A stretch of DNA of 64,000 bases from the NCBI RefSeq assembly GCF_030758295.1, contig NZ_CP132335.1:682001-746000 (forward strand), in the 5' to 3' direction. Under the pieces are notes generated by a model. It was not told the DNA's origin, did not search any database, and was given only the letters and a program-made list of their open reading frames with translations. Position 1 is the stretch's first letter. Each line of letters starts with the position of its first letter. A program made the position numbers and the translations under genes. The DNA comes from Pararhizobium sp. IMCC21322 (GTDB lineage Bacteria > Pseudomonadota > Alphaproteobacteria > Rhizobiales > GCA-2746425). Shown here one piece after another: positions 35,484 to 44,112 of the stretch.

Positions 35484-36359
35484 TCAAAGACCGAGACGAT
35501 AGAAGCTATTGGCGTTGTCGCGATAAAACTTTTTCAATTCCGGCTCGCTGAAAGTCGCTAATGCGCGGTCCAGGACTTCAACCCACTGAGGTATGTTGGT
35601 TGCCTGCAGGCAAATGGGCCAATCATTGGCGAAAATCGTTCGGTCCATACCGAAATGCTCAATCGTTGTGTCGATAAATGGTCTGAGGTCCTGCTCACTC
35701 CAGGAATCATGTTTCGCTTCGACCGGAAGATCAGACAGCTTGATCCACAGGTTCGGGTGTTTGGACAGTTCGGCAAGATCGTCGCGATATTGCGCGATCT
35801 CGCCTTCTTCAATCCCCGGCTTTCCGCAATGGTCCAGGATCATAGGGACATCGGGAATATGACGCACGAATTCGCGAATGATGTCCATTTGGGTGTGGTT
35901 CACATTGATCTCGAAATGCAGGCCGAACTTATGCAGCAGATTGACGCCCTCAATGAACCCGTCAGACAGGGTCAAGGCGCGGGGATCATCGTCAAATTCC
36001 ATGATCCTCCTGATGCCTTTCACCTTCGGAAATCGCTCTACCATCTCCGCAAGGAGTGGCTCTACGGCACGGCCCTTTTCCAGCGGGGCCATCGGTACGA
36101 TGCCCTTGATGCGCGGGTCTCGTTTGGCTTCGTCTTCAACGAACTCAATTTCTTCGATGTACTGGCCGCTTTCGGCATTGAAGTCGCAATAGCATTCCAG
36201 GAACACCATCGCTTCGACATCGACATCCCCGCAATCCCGCTGATAGTCCTCGACATGGTAGGATTTGCCAAACAGCGGGTGGCCTTCAAACAGGCTGTAT
36301 TTAAGACGTTTAAAATCCCAAACGTGAAGGTGCGTGTCAATAATCGGAAAGTTGGGCAT
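35484..36359 (-). CDS. Amidohydrolase-superfamily lactonase (L-rhamnono/L-fucono-lactonase-like)
   Basis: The 291-aa protein starts IIDTHLHVWDFKRLKYS, the HxH metal-site motif of COG3618 hydrolases, and continues with MILDHCGKPG near 170 (His) and IFANDWPICLQ near 245 (Asp). This family includes L-fuconolactonase, L-rhamnono-1,4-lactonase and 2-pyrone-4,6-dicarboxylate lactonase. Set between two sugar-acid dehydratases, it most likely opens the aldonolactone made by the sugar 1-dehydrogenase. It is 7 bp from the upstream dehydratase gene. It is a cytoplasmic enzyme that needs one divalent metal. Substrate stereochemistry cannot be read from sequence. Confidence 0.85.
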   Translation of the reverse strand: MPNFPIIDTHLHVWDFKRLKYSLFEGHPLFGKSYHVEDYQRDCGDVDVEAMVFLECYCDFNAESGQYIEEIEFVEDEAKRDPRIKGIVPMAPLEKGRAVEPLLAEMVERFPKVKGIRRIMEFDDDPRALTLSDGFIEGVNLLHKFGLHFEINVNHTQMDIIREFVRHIPDVPMILDHCGKPGIEEGEIAQYRDDLAELSKHPNLWIKLSDLPVEAKHDSWSEQDLRPFIDTTIEHFGMDRTIFANDWPICLQATNIPQWVEVLDRALATFSEPELKKFYRDNANSFYRLGL

Positions 36360-36366
36360 GGGGTGC

Positions 36367-37539
36367 TCACTTTGTCAGTTTGAAATTCTCATCCGGTGTT
36401 TTCAGGGTCAGGCCAAAGCCGGGCTTGTCATCGGCAAGGTTGACGAACCCGTTTTCAGCAACCGGCTCGCCGTCAAAAATGTACCAGAAAAGCTCGTTGC
36501 CAACCTCAACCGGAACTTTTGGAAAGTATTCAGAGATCGGTGCCGCGTAGCTGGACATCGACAAATGGTAGTTGTGCATTTGCCCAGCGTGGGGAATGAC
36601 GGGAATGTCATGCGCTTCGCACAGATCGGCGATCTTCTTGGCGGCGGTGATGCCGCCCACCCGGTTCACATCAAACTGGACGATGTCGTAAGCGCCGAGA
36701 TCCAGTGCATGGCGGAAGCCCTGAAGCGTGTATTCATGTTCGCCACCCGAAATCGCAACCATATTGAGTGCCTTCAATTCAGCATAGCCTGCAAGGTCAT
36801 CGGCAATGACAGGCTCTTCAACCCATCGCATGTTAAGAGGCTCCAGCAGCCGGAGCATGCGTTTGGCATATTCAACATTCCAGCCCATGTAACAATCGGC
36901 CATGATATCAATGGTTTCGCCAACGGCTTCGCGGGCTGCAGTGACAAGCTCCAGGTTCTTGTACATGCCTTCGCGACCGTCCTTCGGTCCCCAGCCAAAC
37001 CGCAACTTGATCGCCTTGAAGCCCTGGTCGACGTAATTCTTTGCCTCAAGGGCAAGACTGTCGACGGGCTGGCTGTAAAGCCGGCTCGCATAGACCGGGA
37101 GTTTGGGTTTGGTGCGGCCACCCAGCAGCCTGAACACTGGCTGGTTCAAAATTTTGCCCTTCGCATCCCAAATGGCCAGATCAACCGCGCTGATCGCAGT
37201 CATGCCGATGCCTTTGCGCCCGAATGGCAGGGTGCGCCGATACATGCTTTGCCAGATATATTCGCTGTCCATCGGATCAGTGCCGATGAGCAGGGGCTTT
37301 AGATAGGTATCTATGGTTGCCTTGGTGGCATGTGGTGCCAGAGCGGCATTACCGATGCCGACCGTGCCATCGTCCAGTTCGATTTCGACGATGAGCCAGC
37401 CAAGAAAACGGAAGCCTGCGATGGACCCGGTGACATCCGTCACGAGATCGCCTGCCGTGGTGCAAAAGTGGGGCGGCATGGGTTCGACGGGCCCGACCCA
37501 TTCCCAGATTGTCGTTTTTACATCAGTGATCCTGGCCAT
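36367..37539 (-). CDS. Second enolase-superfamily sugar-acid dehydratase
   Basis: The 390-aa protein is a paralogue in fold of the rhmD-like enzyme three genes downstream. Metal ligands are seen in IDIMADCYMGWN near 215, MRWVEEPVIADD near 242 and AISGGEHEYTLQGF near 270, with the His of VIPHAGQMHNYHL near 328. The N-terminal 30 residues (TTIWEWVGPVEPMPPHF) differ strongly from the other copy. Rhamnonate, fuconate or a closely related acid are the best substrate guesses. AGGAA precedes the ATG at 37539. It is the first intact gene of the minus-strand operon, downstream of a decayed DapA-like gene. Confidence 0.82.
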   Translation of the reverse strand: MARITDVKTTIWEWVGPVEPMPPHFCTTAGDLVTDVTGSIAGFRFLGWLIVEIELDDGTVGIGNAALAPHATKATIDTYLKPLLIGTDPMDSEYIWQSMYRRTLPFGRKGIGMTAISAVDLAIWDAKGKILNQPVFRLLGGRTKPKLPVYASRLYSQPVDSLALEAKNYVDQGFKAIKLRFGWGPKDGREGMYKNLELVTAAREAVGETIDIMADCYMGWNVEYAKRMLRLLEPLNMRWVEEPVIADDLAGYAELKALNMVAISGGEHEYTLQGFRHALDLGAYDIVQFDVNRVGGITAAKKIADLCEAHDIPVIPHAGQMHNYHLSMSSYAAPISEYFPKVPVEVGNELFWYIFDGEPVAENGFVNLADDKPGFGLTLKTPDENFKLTK

Positions 37540-37558
37540 CGTGCATTCCTGTTCGTGT

Positions 37559-37840
37559 TCAGTGGGTCAGCGGACCCGATTCGTCTGCCACGCAGGCTTC
37601 CCATGCGTCGCTACGGGCATTTCCGCACAAGGACGGAAGTCGAGAGGCACTCCGTTCGATGTCAGGCAGATGCGCAGTAATCCGCGTTCCGCGAAGTAGG
37701 CGATGCCGCGCATGATGAACATCGCGGTGGGCCGCATATTGTATGGCCAGCCGGGCATCGATAGCACTGAAATCCAGCATGCCATCCTTGCGAAAGAAGG
37801 TGTGAATCATCGGGTATGTGCCACACATCTGTGGTGTCAT
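37559..37840 (-). pseudogene. Truncated DapA-superfamily gene at the head of the sugar-acid operon
   Basis: A frame starts at ATG 37840 with a strong AGGAGG six bases before it and reads CGTYPMIHTFFRKDG, then MLDFSAIDARLAIQYA, the typical N-terminus of DapA-like aldolases and dehydratases. Family similarity then stops. The remaining 55 or so codons look shifted, and another frame over the same DNA (MFIMRGIAYFAERGLLR) recalls a DapA C-terminus, as if a large internal deletion with frameshift joined the two ends. A functional enzyme of about 300 aa is impossible here. Its position suggests it once supplied the 2-keto-3-deoxy acid aldolase for this operon. The N-terminal match is convincing, the C-terminal part is tentative. 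Confidence 0.62.
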
Positions 37841-37920
37841 GAATCCTCCTGATCGGTGACTCATTCGCCCCCAAGTCTGTCGATATTGCACGGAAAAGAA
37901 AAAACTTGTCAAATCAATTT

Positions 37921-37931
37921 TTGTCTGACAA
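37921..37931. promoter_or_regulatory. FadR/GntR-type operator between the divergent sugar operons
   Basis: TTGTCTGACAA is an 11-bp palindrome matching the FadR-subfamily core TNGTNNNACNA. It forms part of a larger inverted repeat: AACTTGTCA at 37913-37921 and TGACAAGTT at 37926-37934 are exact reverse complements. It lies 80 bp before one operon and 81 bp before the other, so a single GntR dimer or pair could regulate both. Confidence 0.65.
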
Positions 37932-38000
37932 GTTTTACGAAATGACGGAAGAGGCGGTCCAAAGAGGCTGTCCCAAGTCTGCGTTTGAGAGGGGGAGCCT

Positions 38001-39038
38001 ATGATCTCGGTGAGGACCAAAAGGACGGTTGGAGCAACCGGGCTTGAACTGCCGGTCTTTGGCTTCGGTGGCGCTCATATCGGCGAATTATACGGAACTG
38101 TCGAAGAAAGCGTAGCACGTGAAACCCTGCAGGCAGCCTGGGATGCAGGCTTGCGCTATTTTGATACTGCTCCATGGTATGGCAGGGGCCTCAGCGAACA
38201 TCGCCTGGGAGGCTTTTTGCGAACTCTGCCCCGGGACAAGTTCCACGTTAGCACCAAGGTCGGTCGTACGCTTCACCGGCCTGCCAATCCTGCAACGTTT
38301 GATCGAAGCCCCTGGGTTGGCGGTCTGAATTTTGAAGTCAAATTTGACTATAGCCGTGATGGCATCATGCGCTCATACGAGCAGGCATTGCAGCGCCTGG
38401 CGCTGGACACGGTAGATGTTCTTGTTATCCACGATCTGGATGCAGCCTATCATGACGTCGACGAATATGCGCGTCATCGCAAAGATCTGCTGGAGACAGG
38501 GATTCCCGCTCTGGAAGAGCTGAAGAAGTCGTCCGACATCAAGGCATTTGGCATGGGCATCAACACGAATGAGGCCTTCGAGGTGGTAGCTCCCAGTGTG
38601 GATGTTGATTTCTTCCTTGTGGCGATGCCGTACACATTGGCAGATCAGGGCAGCCTTCACCGAGGCATGGCGGATTGTGTGAAACGGGGAATCAGCGTTG
38701 TTGTCGGCGCGCCCTTCGCATCCGGCATTCTGGCGACGGGTGCAGGCGAGAACGCAACATACGGGTATGCTTCGGCCTCAGCAGAAATGCAGAAAAAAGT
38801 CCGCGATATCAGCGAAGTTGCTGACAAGCATGGCGTTTCATTGCCAAGCGCAGCGTTACAATTCCCGCTGGCTCACCAGGCCGTTGTGTCGGTCATTCCA
38901 GGTGCTGCGAAAGCCTCGGAAATTATCCAGAATACCGAAAGCCTCAGTGCTGAAATTCCGGATGCGTTTTGGACGGAACTCAAGGAGCGCGCCTTGATTG
39001 TGGCCGACGCTCCGGTGCCAATGCAGGGCGGACACTAA
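38001..39038 (+). CDS. Aldo/keto reductase (aldose 1-dehydrogenase, L-fucose dehydrogenase-like)
   Basis: The 345-aa TIM-barrel oxidoreductase has the AKR tetrad region: GLRYFDTAPWYGRGLSEHRL near residue 50 (Asp, Tyr), HVSTKVGR near 82 (Lys) and DVLVIHDLD near 137 (His). It resembles D-threo-aldose or L-fucose 1-dehydrogenases and pyridoxal 4-dehydrogenases. In this locus it would oxidise the 6-deoxyhexose (after mutarotation) to the lactone opened by the COG3618 enzyme. It is first in a nine-gene plus-strand operon running to 47417 and starts with ATG after GGGGGAG. The cofactor is NAD(P); preference unknown. Confidence 0.83.
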   Translation: MISVRTKRTVGATGLELPVFGFGGAHIGELYGTVEESVARETLQAAWDAGLRYFDTAPWYGRGLSEHRLGGFLRTLPRDKFHVSTKVGRTLHRPANPATFDRSPWVGGLNFEVKFDYSRDGIMRSYEQALQRLALDTVDVLVIHDLDAAYHDVDEYARHRKDLLETGIPALEELKKSSDIKAFGMGINTNEAFEVVAPSVDVDFFLVAMPYTLADQGSLHRGMADCVKRGISVVVGAPFASGILATGAGENATYGYASASAEMQKKVRDISEVADKHGVSLPSAALQFPLAHQAVVSVIPGAAKASEIIQNTESLSAEIPDAFWTELKERALIVADAPVPMQGGH

Positions 39039-39041
39039 TCA

Positions 39042-40640
39042 ATGGATGCAACCAATCAGTCGCCAGACGCCGAGACTTTCATCTCGGCCCGTGGAATTTC
39101 CAAGCAGTTCGCTGGCGTTGAGGTTCTGAGCGATGTCGATCTGGACCTGCGCAGCGGCGAAATTCACGCTCTCCTGGGCGAGAACGGCGCGGGCAAATCA
39201 ACTTTCGCCAAAATTCTGGCGGGTGTTCACAACCCGACAAGGGGCACGATCGCGATCAACGGCAAGAAGGTTGATGTTGGCTCTCCGCTCAACGCACAGC
39301 GCCTTGGCATAACGCTGATCCATCAGGAACCAATTTCGTTTCCCGATCTCTCGGTCGCGGAAAATCTGGTTCTTGGCAGGAGTCAGGATGCCGTTCTTGG
39401 ACGTGTTCGCTGGTCGGAAATTGCAGCGCGAGCGCGTGAGCTCATGGACATGCTGGGCATTCGGATTGATGTAACTCGCTCGATGCGGGGGCTGTCGATT
39501 GCTGACCAGCAGATGGTCGAAATCGCGCGGGCGCTGGATAGTGACGCGCGCCTTATAATAATGGATGAGCCGACAGCGCCGCTAACCCCTAAAGAGGTTG
39601 GAACCCTGTTCGGCATCGCCCGCAAACTGCGTGATGAAGGGCGGACGATCGTCTTTATCTCGCACCGGCTCGAGGAAGTCAGGGCACTTTGTGACCGCGC
39701 TACGGTATTCAGAGATGGCGTGCTCGTGGGCACTGAAATTGTTGCGGACCTCAATGATGACGATATCATACGGATGATGATCGGCCGACCCGTCAAAGAC
39801 TATAAGCATGCCAAGGAAGCCGAGATTGGCGACGTTGCACTTGAAGTCAAAAACCTGACCTCGCGCGGTGCATTCCGCGACATTTCGATTTCTGTCCGAA
39901 AAGGCGAAATTGTTGGGCTTGCGGGATTGGTTGGTGCGGGGCGTACTGATGTGGCCCGCGCCATATTCGGTGTGGCTCCTGCCGATAGCGGCTCGATCCA
40001 CGTCGCCGGTTCCGAAGTCAAGATCGACGATCCGAGCAAGGCAATCGGTCTGGGGCTGGCATTTGTGCCGGAAGACCGTGCGGCTGCCGGAATTTTTGCC
40101 ACAATGTCAGTTGAAAATAACATCACCGCAGCCGTGCCTGACAAGATCGCACCGCGCGGGTTCATCAAAGCGTCGCTCGTGCGGCAACTTGCGCAGGCGT
40201 CGGTAGAGCAACTGAAGATCAGATTGGCCAGTCTGCGCCAGCCGATCATGGAATTGTCCGGTGGCAATCAACAAAAGGCAATTCTTGCCAGGTGGCTTCA
40301 CACCGATCCATCGGTTCTGATTCTGGATGAACCGACCCGGGGTATCGATGTTGGTGTAAAAGCCGAATTCTACGATATGATCGGCGCTCTTGCCGCCGAA
40401 GGAAAAGCAATTCTGTTGATTTCTTCTGAGCTTCCCGAGTTGCTTGCCCTTTGCGATCGTATTCTGGTCATGGCGGAAGGCCAGTTGACAGCGGAGCTTC
40501 CGCGCAAGGATGCAACGCAAGAACTCATCATGCAGGCTGCGGTGCCGCGCACCGGATCGCACGCTTCAAACCCAAATCCCGATCAGGGCCCAAATTCCGA
40601 TCAGGGCCCAAATTCCTCTCAGGGAGTGGCCGCCCAATGA
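39042..40640 (+). CDS. rhaT: Sugar ABC transporter ATP-binding protein (RhaT/RbsA type)
   Basis: The 532-aa protein carries two ABC domains of the CUT2 family. Domain 1 has Walker A GENGAGKST near residue 46, the signature region LSIADQQMVEIARAL and Walker B RLIIMDEPT. Domain 2 has a degenerate Walker A (GLVGAGRTDVAR near 290) but an intact signature LSGGNQQKAILARW and Walker B VLILDEPTRGID, as is usual for RbsA-like proteins. The C-terminus ends in an unusual Asp-Gln-Gly-Pro-Asn-Ser repeat encoded by two exact 18-bp units (40581-40616). It overlaps the first permease gene by 4 bp. With the mutarotase in the operon, a rhamnose-type transporter is likely. Confidence 0.9.
   Translation: MDATNQSPDAETFISARGISKQFAGVEVLSDVDLDLRSGEIHALLGENGAGKSTFAKILAGVHNPTRGTIAINGKKVDVGSPLNAQRLGITLIHQEPISFPDLSVAENLVLGRSQDAVLGRVRWSEIAARARELMDMLGIRIDVTRSMRGLSIADQQMVEIARALDSDARLIIMDEPTAPLTPKEVGTLFGIARKLRDEGRTIVFISHRLEEVRALCDRATVFRDGVLVGTEIVADLNDDDIIRMMIGRPVKDYKHAKEAEIGDVALEVKNLTSRGAFRDISISVRKGEIVGLAGLVGAGRTDVARAIFGVAPADSGSIHVAGSEVKIDDPSKAIGLGLAFVPEDRAAAGIFATMSVENNITAAVPDKIAPRGFIKASLVRQLAQASVEQLKIRLASLRQPIMELSGGNQQKAILARWLHTDPSVLILDEPTRGIDVGVKAEFYDMIGALAAEGKAILLISSELPELLALCDRILVMAEGQLTAELPRKDATQELIMQAAVPRTGSHASNPNPDQGPNSDQGPNSSQGVAAQ
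40581..40616 (+). repeat. Two exact 18-bp tandem repeats at the end of the ABC ATPase gene
   Basis: GATCAGGGCCCAAATTCC occurs twice in tandem (40581-40598 and 40599-40616), flanked by partial copies. Each adds Asp-Gln-Gly-Pro-Asn-Ser to the C-terminus in frame, so copy number can vary without disrupting the protein. Confidence 0.9.
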
Positions 40641-41632
40641 GCCGCCTTTTGAATGAACTCCTGCACAGACGCGAAGCTGGTATCTTCCTGATGATCGTGC
40701 TCATCACCATTGTCGTGGGCATCATCGAACCACGCTTTATCTCGTTTGAAACATTGCGAATAACAGCGCTCGCCATACCGTTGATCCTGATTGCGGCGAT
40801 GGGGCAGATGATGGTTTTGGTCGCGCGCCACGTCGATCTTTCGATAGGCTCGATCCTGGCGTTTTCCTCCATCATTGCGGGAATGATTTTTCGCGATATG
40901 CCTGAATTGCCTGTGATCGTCGGGGTCCTTGTCGCTATTGGACTGGGCGCGATGCTGGGATTGTTCAACGGGGTGCTGGTCGTGCTGTTCCGGCTGCCAT
41001 CCATCATTGTGACACTGGGCACACTGAGCCTGTTCAGAGGGTTTGTATTCCTCGTCTCGGGCGCGCGTCAGGTTGATCCGCAATTCATCCCTCGTTCGCT
41101 GATCCAAATGTCCCAGACATCACCCATTTTCGGAATTCCATGGCTTGTGATCATTGCCTTTCTGGTCGCCTGTGTGACGTATCTCTTCCTTGATCACACG
41201 CGTCTTGGCCGCCAGATTTATGCTCTTGGGTCAAACCCGGTTGCGGCACCCTTGCGCGGGATTAATGTGGTCCCTGTCACGCTGCTTGTGTTCTCTCTGT
41301 CTGGGGCACTGGCAGGCCTTGCCGGTGTCATGTACGCATCGCGTTTCGGATATGTGAATCCGGGAATAACCGGCGTGGGCTTCGAGTTCACAGTCATCGC
41401 CGCGGTGGTCGTTGGCGGTGTGTCCATCAATGGTGGGGTGGGCACTGTCCTGGGAACGGTTCTGGGCGTGCTTTTGCTTGGCATGGTTTCGGTCGCGCTT
41501 CCAATCCTGGGCGTTTCGGCATTCTGGCAAGATGTCTTCAATGGCGCGGTCATTGTGCTTGCTCTTCTGATTGACAGAACGGTTCGCGAACGCAGCATTC
41601 GAGCCATTGCAGAAGCGAGGACCTCGGCATGA
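40637..41632 (+). CDS. rhaP: Sugar ABC transporter permease (RhaP type)
   Basis: The 331-aa permease has about 9-10 hydrophobic segments and the CUT2 (RbsC-like) permease blocks: GQMMVLVARHVDLSIGSILA near 58, FRLPSIIVTLGTLSLFRGF near 118 and the GVMYASRFGYVNPGI region near 230. It starts with ATG 40637, overlapping the ATPase stop by 4 bp; the long frame further upstream is out of phase with the ATPase and is a shadow. It forms a heterodimer with the following permease. Its stop overlaps the next start by 4 bp as well, giving a fully coupled transporter operon. Confidence 0.9.
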   Translation: MSRLLNELLHRREAGIFLMIVLITIVVGIIEPRFISFETLRITALAIPLILIAAMGQMMVLVARHVDLSIGSILAFSSIIAGMIFRDMPELPVIVGVLVAIGLGAMLGLFNGVLVVLFRLPSIIVTLGTLSLFRGFVFLVSGARQVDPQFIPRSLIQMSQTSPIFGIPWLVIIAFLVACVTYLFLDHTRLGRQIYALGSNPVAAPLRGINVVPVTLLVFSLSGALAGLAGVMYASRFGYVNPGITGVGFEFTVIAAVVVGGVSINGGVGTVLGTVLGVLLLGMVSVALPILGVSAFWQDVFNGAVIVLALLIDRTVRERSIRAIAEARTSA

Positions 41633-42663
41633 CCGACAATCCAACCAATAAAGGCCTGGCAACCGATCCGGTAGCGCCCGTCGAACACACAGCTTCGCTA
41701 GGCGCAACCGAAGTGAGGCCACTCTGGCAGGTCATCCTGATCCGTCCTGAAGTCATGACCTTCGTGCTGCTGCTCATCGCGTTTGCTGTTGCCACACAAT
41801 TATCGCCATTTTTTGCCGACACGACCTTCATTCTGGAAAGCGCTACCTTTTACGTCGAATACGCGATCATCGCGCTTGTGCTGACGCTCATTATCATTGC
41901 AGGCGAGATCGATCTCTCGCCGGCTGCAATGATGGCATTTTCGGCCTGTGTGTTCGCGTCGCTTTTCAAGCTTGGGCTGCCGATTGGGTTTGCCATGGTG
42001 GCATCCGTCATCACCGGTGCCCTCATGGGTGCGTTCAACGGCATTCTCGTGCTCAAATTTCGACTGCCCTCGATTATCGTCACAATCGGCACGCTGACAC
42101 TTTACCGGGGCCTTGCGCAGGTACTTGCCGGTGACCGTTCTATCAGCGGATTCCCCACATGGTTCATCGGGATCGACTGGAAATACTGGTTCGGTGTGCC
42201 GATACCTGTCGTCTTGTTCCTCATCGCAACCATTATTCTCGCGGTATTTCTGGCCTTCACAGTCACGGGCCGGCAGATCTATCAGATCGGCACATCGCCT
42301 GAAGCTGCAAGACATGCCGGCATTCGTGTTCAGCGCATCAAGATGGGCCTTTTTGTCCTGCTCGGCGTCGTCAGTTCGTTTGCAGGCATGCTAACGGCGT
42401 CACGTCTGGCGTCAGTGCGCTATGACATGGCGACCGGTGGCGAACTTCAAATGGTGCTTATGGTCATGCTTGGCGGCACCTACATTTTCGGCGGACGCGG
42501 CTCGATTGCGGGCACCTTCCTTGCGGCTTGGCTTTTGATTGTCATCGCAACAGGAATGAACGTCGCCAATATCCAGATCACCTCGCAGTTGATCGTGATG
42601 GGCTTTCTGCTCATTGTCTCGATCATCGCGACCAATGCAATCTATGCCCGAACCCAGAGGTGA
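41629..42663 (+). CDS. rhaQ: Sugar ABC transporter permease (RhaQ type)
   Basis: The 344-aa permease is a paralogue of the preceding gene. It has a longer N-terminal cytoplasmic tail (about 35 residues) and the CUT2 blocks LIIIAGEIDLSPAAMMAF near 88, LKFRLPSIIVTIGTLTLYRG near 142 and MVMLGGTYIFGGRGSIAGT near 278. Together the two permeases make the membrane channel for the sugar. ATGA overlap with rhaP; 56 bp separate it from the binding-protein gene, which has its own GGAGG. Family assignment is secure, the sugar is inferred. Confidence 0.9.
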   Translation: MTDNPTNKGLATDPVAPVEHTASLGATEVRPLWQVILIRPEVMTFVLLLIAFAVATQLSPFFADTTFILESATFYVEYAIIALVLTLIIIAGEIDLSPAAMMAFSACVFASLFKLGLPIGFAMVASVITGALMGAFNGILVLKFRLPSIIVTIGTLTLYRGLAQVLAGDRSISGFPTWFIGIDWKYWFGVPIPVVLFLIATIILAVFLAFTVTGRQIYQIGTSPEAARHAGIRVQRIKMGLFVLLGVVSSFAGMLTASRLASVRYDMATGGELQMVLMVMLGGTYIFGGRGSIAGTFLAAWLLIVIATGMNVANIQITSQLIVMGFLLIVSIIATNAIYARTQR

Positions 42664-42719
42664 ATACGGGTCGGGCAAACCGCTCCATATGGAGCACACT
42701 AATGGAGGAATTGAGAACC

Positions 42720-43721
42720 ATGAAACATATCACCAAGCTGGCTATCCTTGCCGTAAGTGCGTCGATTTTCGCAGCACCGGCAATCGCCCAGGATCCGGTC
42801 AACATCGTCTACATTCCAAAAAACACAGGCAACCCGTATTTCGACAGCCTGGTTGCTGGCTTTGAAGACGCCTGCAAGGAGATCAACTGCACGTTCAGTC
42901 AGGCTGCTCCGGCAACGGCAGAAGCGACTTCGCAGATCCCGTTCATCACAGCGCAAATCCAGCGCGGTGTGGATGTTATTACGATCTCGCCAAACAGCCC
43001 GGACGCTCTCAACCAGGTGCTTGACCGCGCCCGCTCGCGTGGCATCCTCGTGCTTGCTGTAAACGGCGATCTTGTCGACAATGAAGAGCACCGCGATGCA
43101 GCCATTCTGCCAGTCGATTTTACGAAAACCGGGCCTGGTCAGGTCGAGCTTCTTGGGTCGATGATCGACTATGAAGGTGAGATCGCAATCTTGTCGGCGA
43201 CAACAGATGCGCCGGATCAGAACGCCTGGATCGGCGCGATGGTAGAGACTCTGAAGAATGATCCAAAATACGCAAAGATGACGCTTGTCGCGACTGTCTA
43301 TGGTGATGATGAGCCTCAGAAATCCACGACAGAAGCTGAGGCATTGCTTCAGACTTATCCCAACCTTCGCGGCATCATCTCGCCGACGACTGTGGGTGTC
43401 GCCGCTGCGGCACAGGTTATCCAGTCAGCCGGAAAGGCCGAGCAGGTCAAACTCACCGGTCTTGGAACGCCAAACCAGATGCGCCCATTCATCAAGGATG
43501 GCACCGTCGAGGCATTTCAACTCTGGAGCCCTTACAATGAGGGATGGCTTGCGGCTCACTTTGCCGTTGGTCTGAAAAACGGCGAGATCGCGAATGAAGT
43601 TGGCGGCACGTTCGAAGTGCCAAATCTTGGTGAAGTAACGATCCTGGAGAAGAACGTTATGAACACTCAGCCAGAGCTGACAACGTTCGACAGCGACAAT
43701 ATCGACGATTTCGACTTCTGA
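42720..43721 (+). CDS. rhaS: Sugar ABC transporter solute-binding protein (RhaS type)
   Basis: The 333-aa periplasmic protein has a signal peptide (about residues 1-23, ending APAIAQ) and the two-lobed type 1 binding fold: NIVYIPKNTGNPYFDSLVAG near 28, DVITISPNSPDALNQ near 87, LVLAVNGD near 113, AIDVVGTP-like GLGTPNQMRPFI near 245. It is closest in style to rhamnose and AI-2 binding proteins (RhaS/LsrB). The ATG at 42720 is chosen because it begins the signal peptide; an ATG 18 bp upstream is possible. A strong hairpin (43743-43769) follows it, as often seen after abundant binding-protein genes. Confidence 0.88.
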   Translation: MKHITKLAILAVSASIFAAPAIAQDPVNIVYIPKNTGNPYFDSLVAGFEDACKEINCTFSQAAPATAEATSQIPFITAQIQRGVDVITISPNSPDALNQVLDRARSRGILVLAVNGDLVDNEEHRDAAILPVDFTKTGPGQVELLGSMIDYEGEIAILSATTDAPDQNAWIGAMVETLKNDPKYAKMTLVATVYGDDEPQKSTTEAEALLQTYPNLRGIISPTTVGVAAAAQVIQSAGKAEQVKLTGLGTPNQMRPFIKDGTVEAFQLWSPYNEGWLAAHFAVGLKNGEIANEVGGTFEVPNLGEVTILEKNVMNTQPELTTFDSDNIDDFDF

Positions 43722-43742
43722 TCCTCGCATTAAAAATGAACA

Positions 43743-43769
43743 GTTCCGGGGCGCTTTGCGGCCCGGAAC
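43743..43769 (+). promoter_or_regulatory. Strong intercistronic hairpin after the binding-protein gene
   Basis: GTTCCGGG pairs with CCCGGAAC, and the stem continues with one G-G mismatch through CGC/GCG to a TTT loop. No U run follows and the next start is 20 bp away, so it probably stabilises the upstream message rather than ending transcription. Confidence 0.65.
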
Positions 43770-43788
43770 ACCTTTCAGGAGGGATGGT

Positions 43789-44103
43789 ATGGAACGCGTT
43801 GGCTTCAAGATGAAACTGCATCCTGGCATGGAGGCGGAATACAAGAAACGGCATGATGAAATCTGGCCGGAGCTTTCAGAGCTTTTGGCCGCTTACGGTA
43901 TTCGCAACTACGTGATTTTCCACGATCCCGAGACGAATATTCTATTCGCCACTTTTCAAAAGACCGAGACCAACCGGCTTGATGAGCTGGCGGACGCGCC
44001 TGTGATGAAAAAATGGTGGGCCTTCATGGGCGACATTATGGATACCAATCCGGATACGTCACCGGTACAGAAGCCGCTTGATTGCGTCTTCGATATTGCT
44101 TGA
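43789..44103 (+). CDS. rhaM: L-rhamnose mutarotase
   Basis: The 104-aa protein matches the small dimeric RhaM/RhaU family. RVGFKMKLHPGMEAEYKKRH near the N-terminus holds the conserved His, DEIWPELSELL follows, then IFHDPETNILFA and the closing PVMKKWWAFMGDIMDTNPD. It interconverts the alpha and beta anomers of L-rhamnose (or L-fucose) so that the 1-dehydrogenase gets the right form. AGGAGGG lies five bases before the ATG at 43789; the open frame upstream starts inside the hairpin and is not used. It is the clearest sign that the surrounding operon handles a 6-deoxyhexose. Confidence 0.92.
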   Translation: MERVGFKMKLHPGMEAEYKKRHDEIWPELSELLAAYGIRNYVIFHDPETNILFATFQKTETNRLDELADAPVMKKWWAFMGDIMDTNPDTSPVQKPLDCVFDIA

Positions 44104-44112
44104 GGGGCAACC

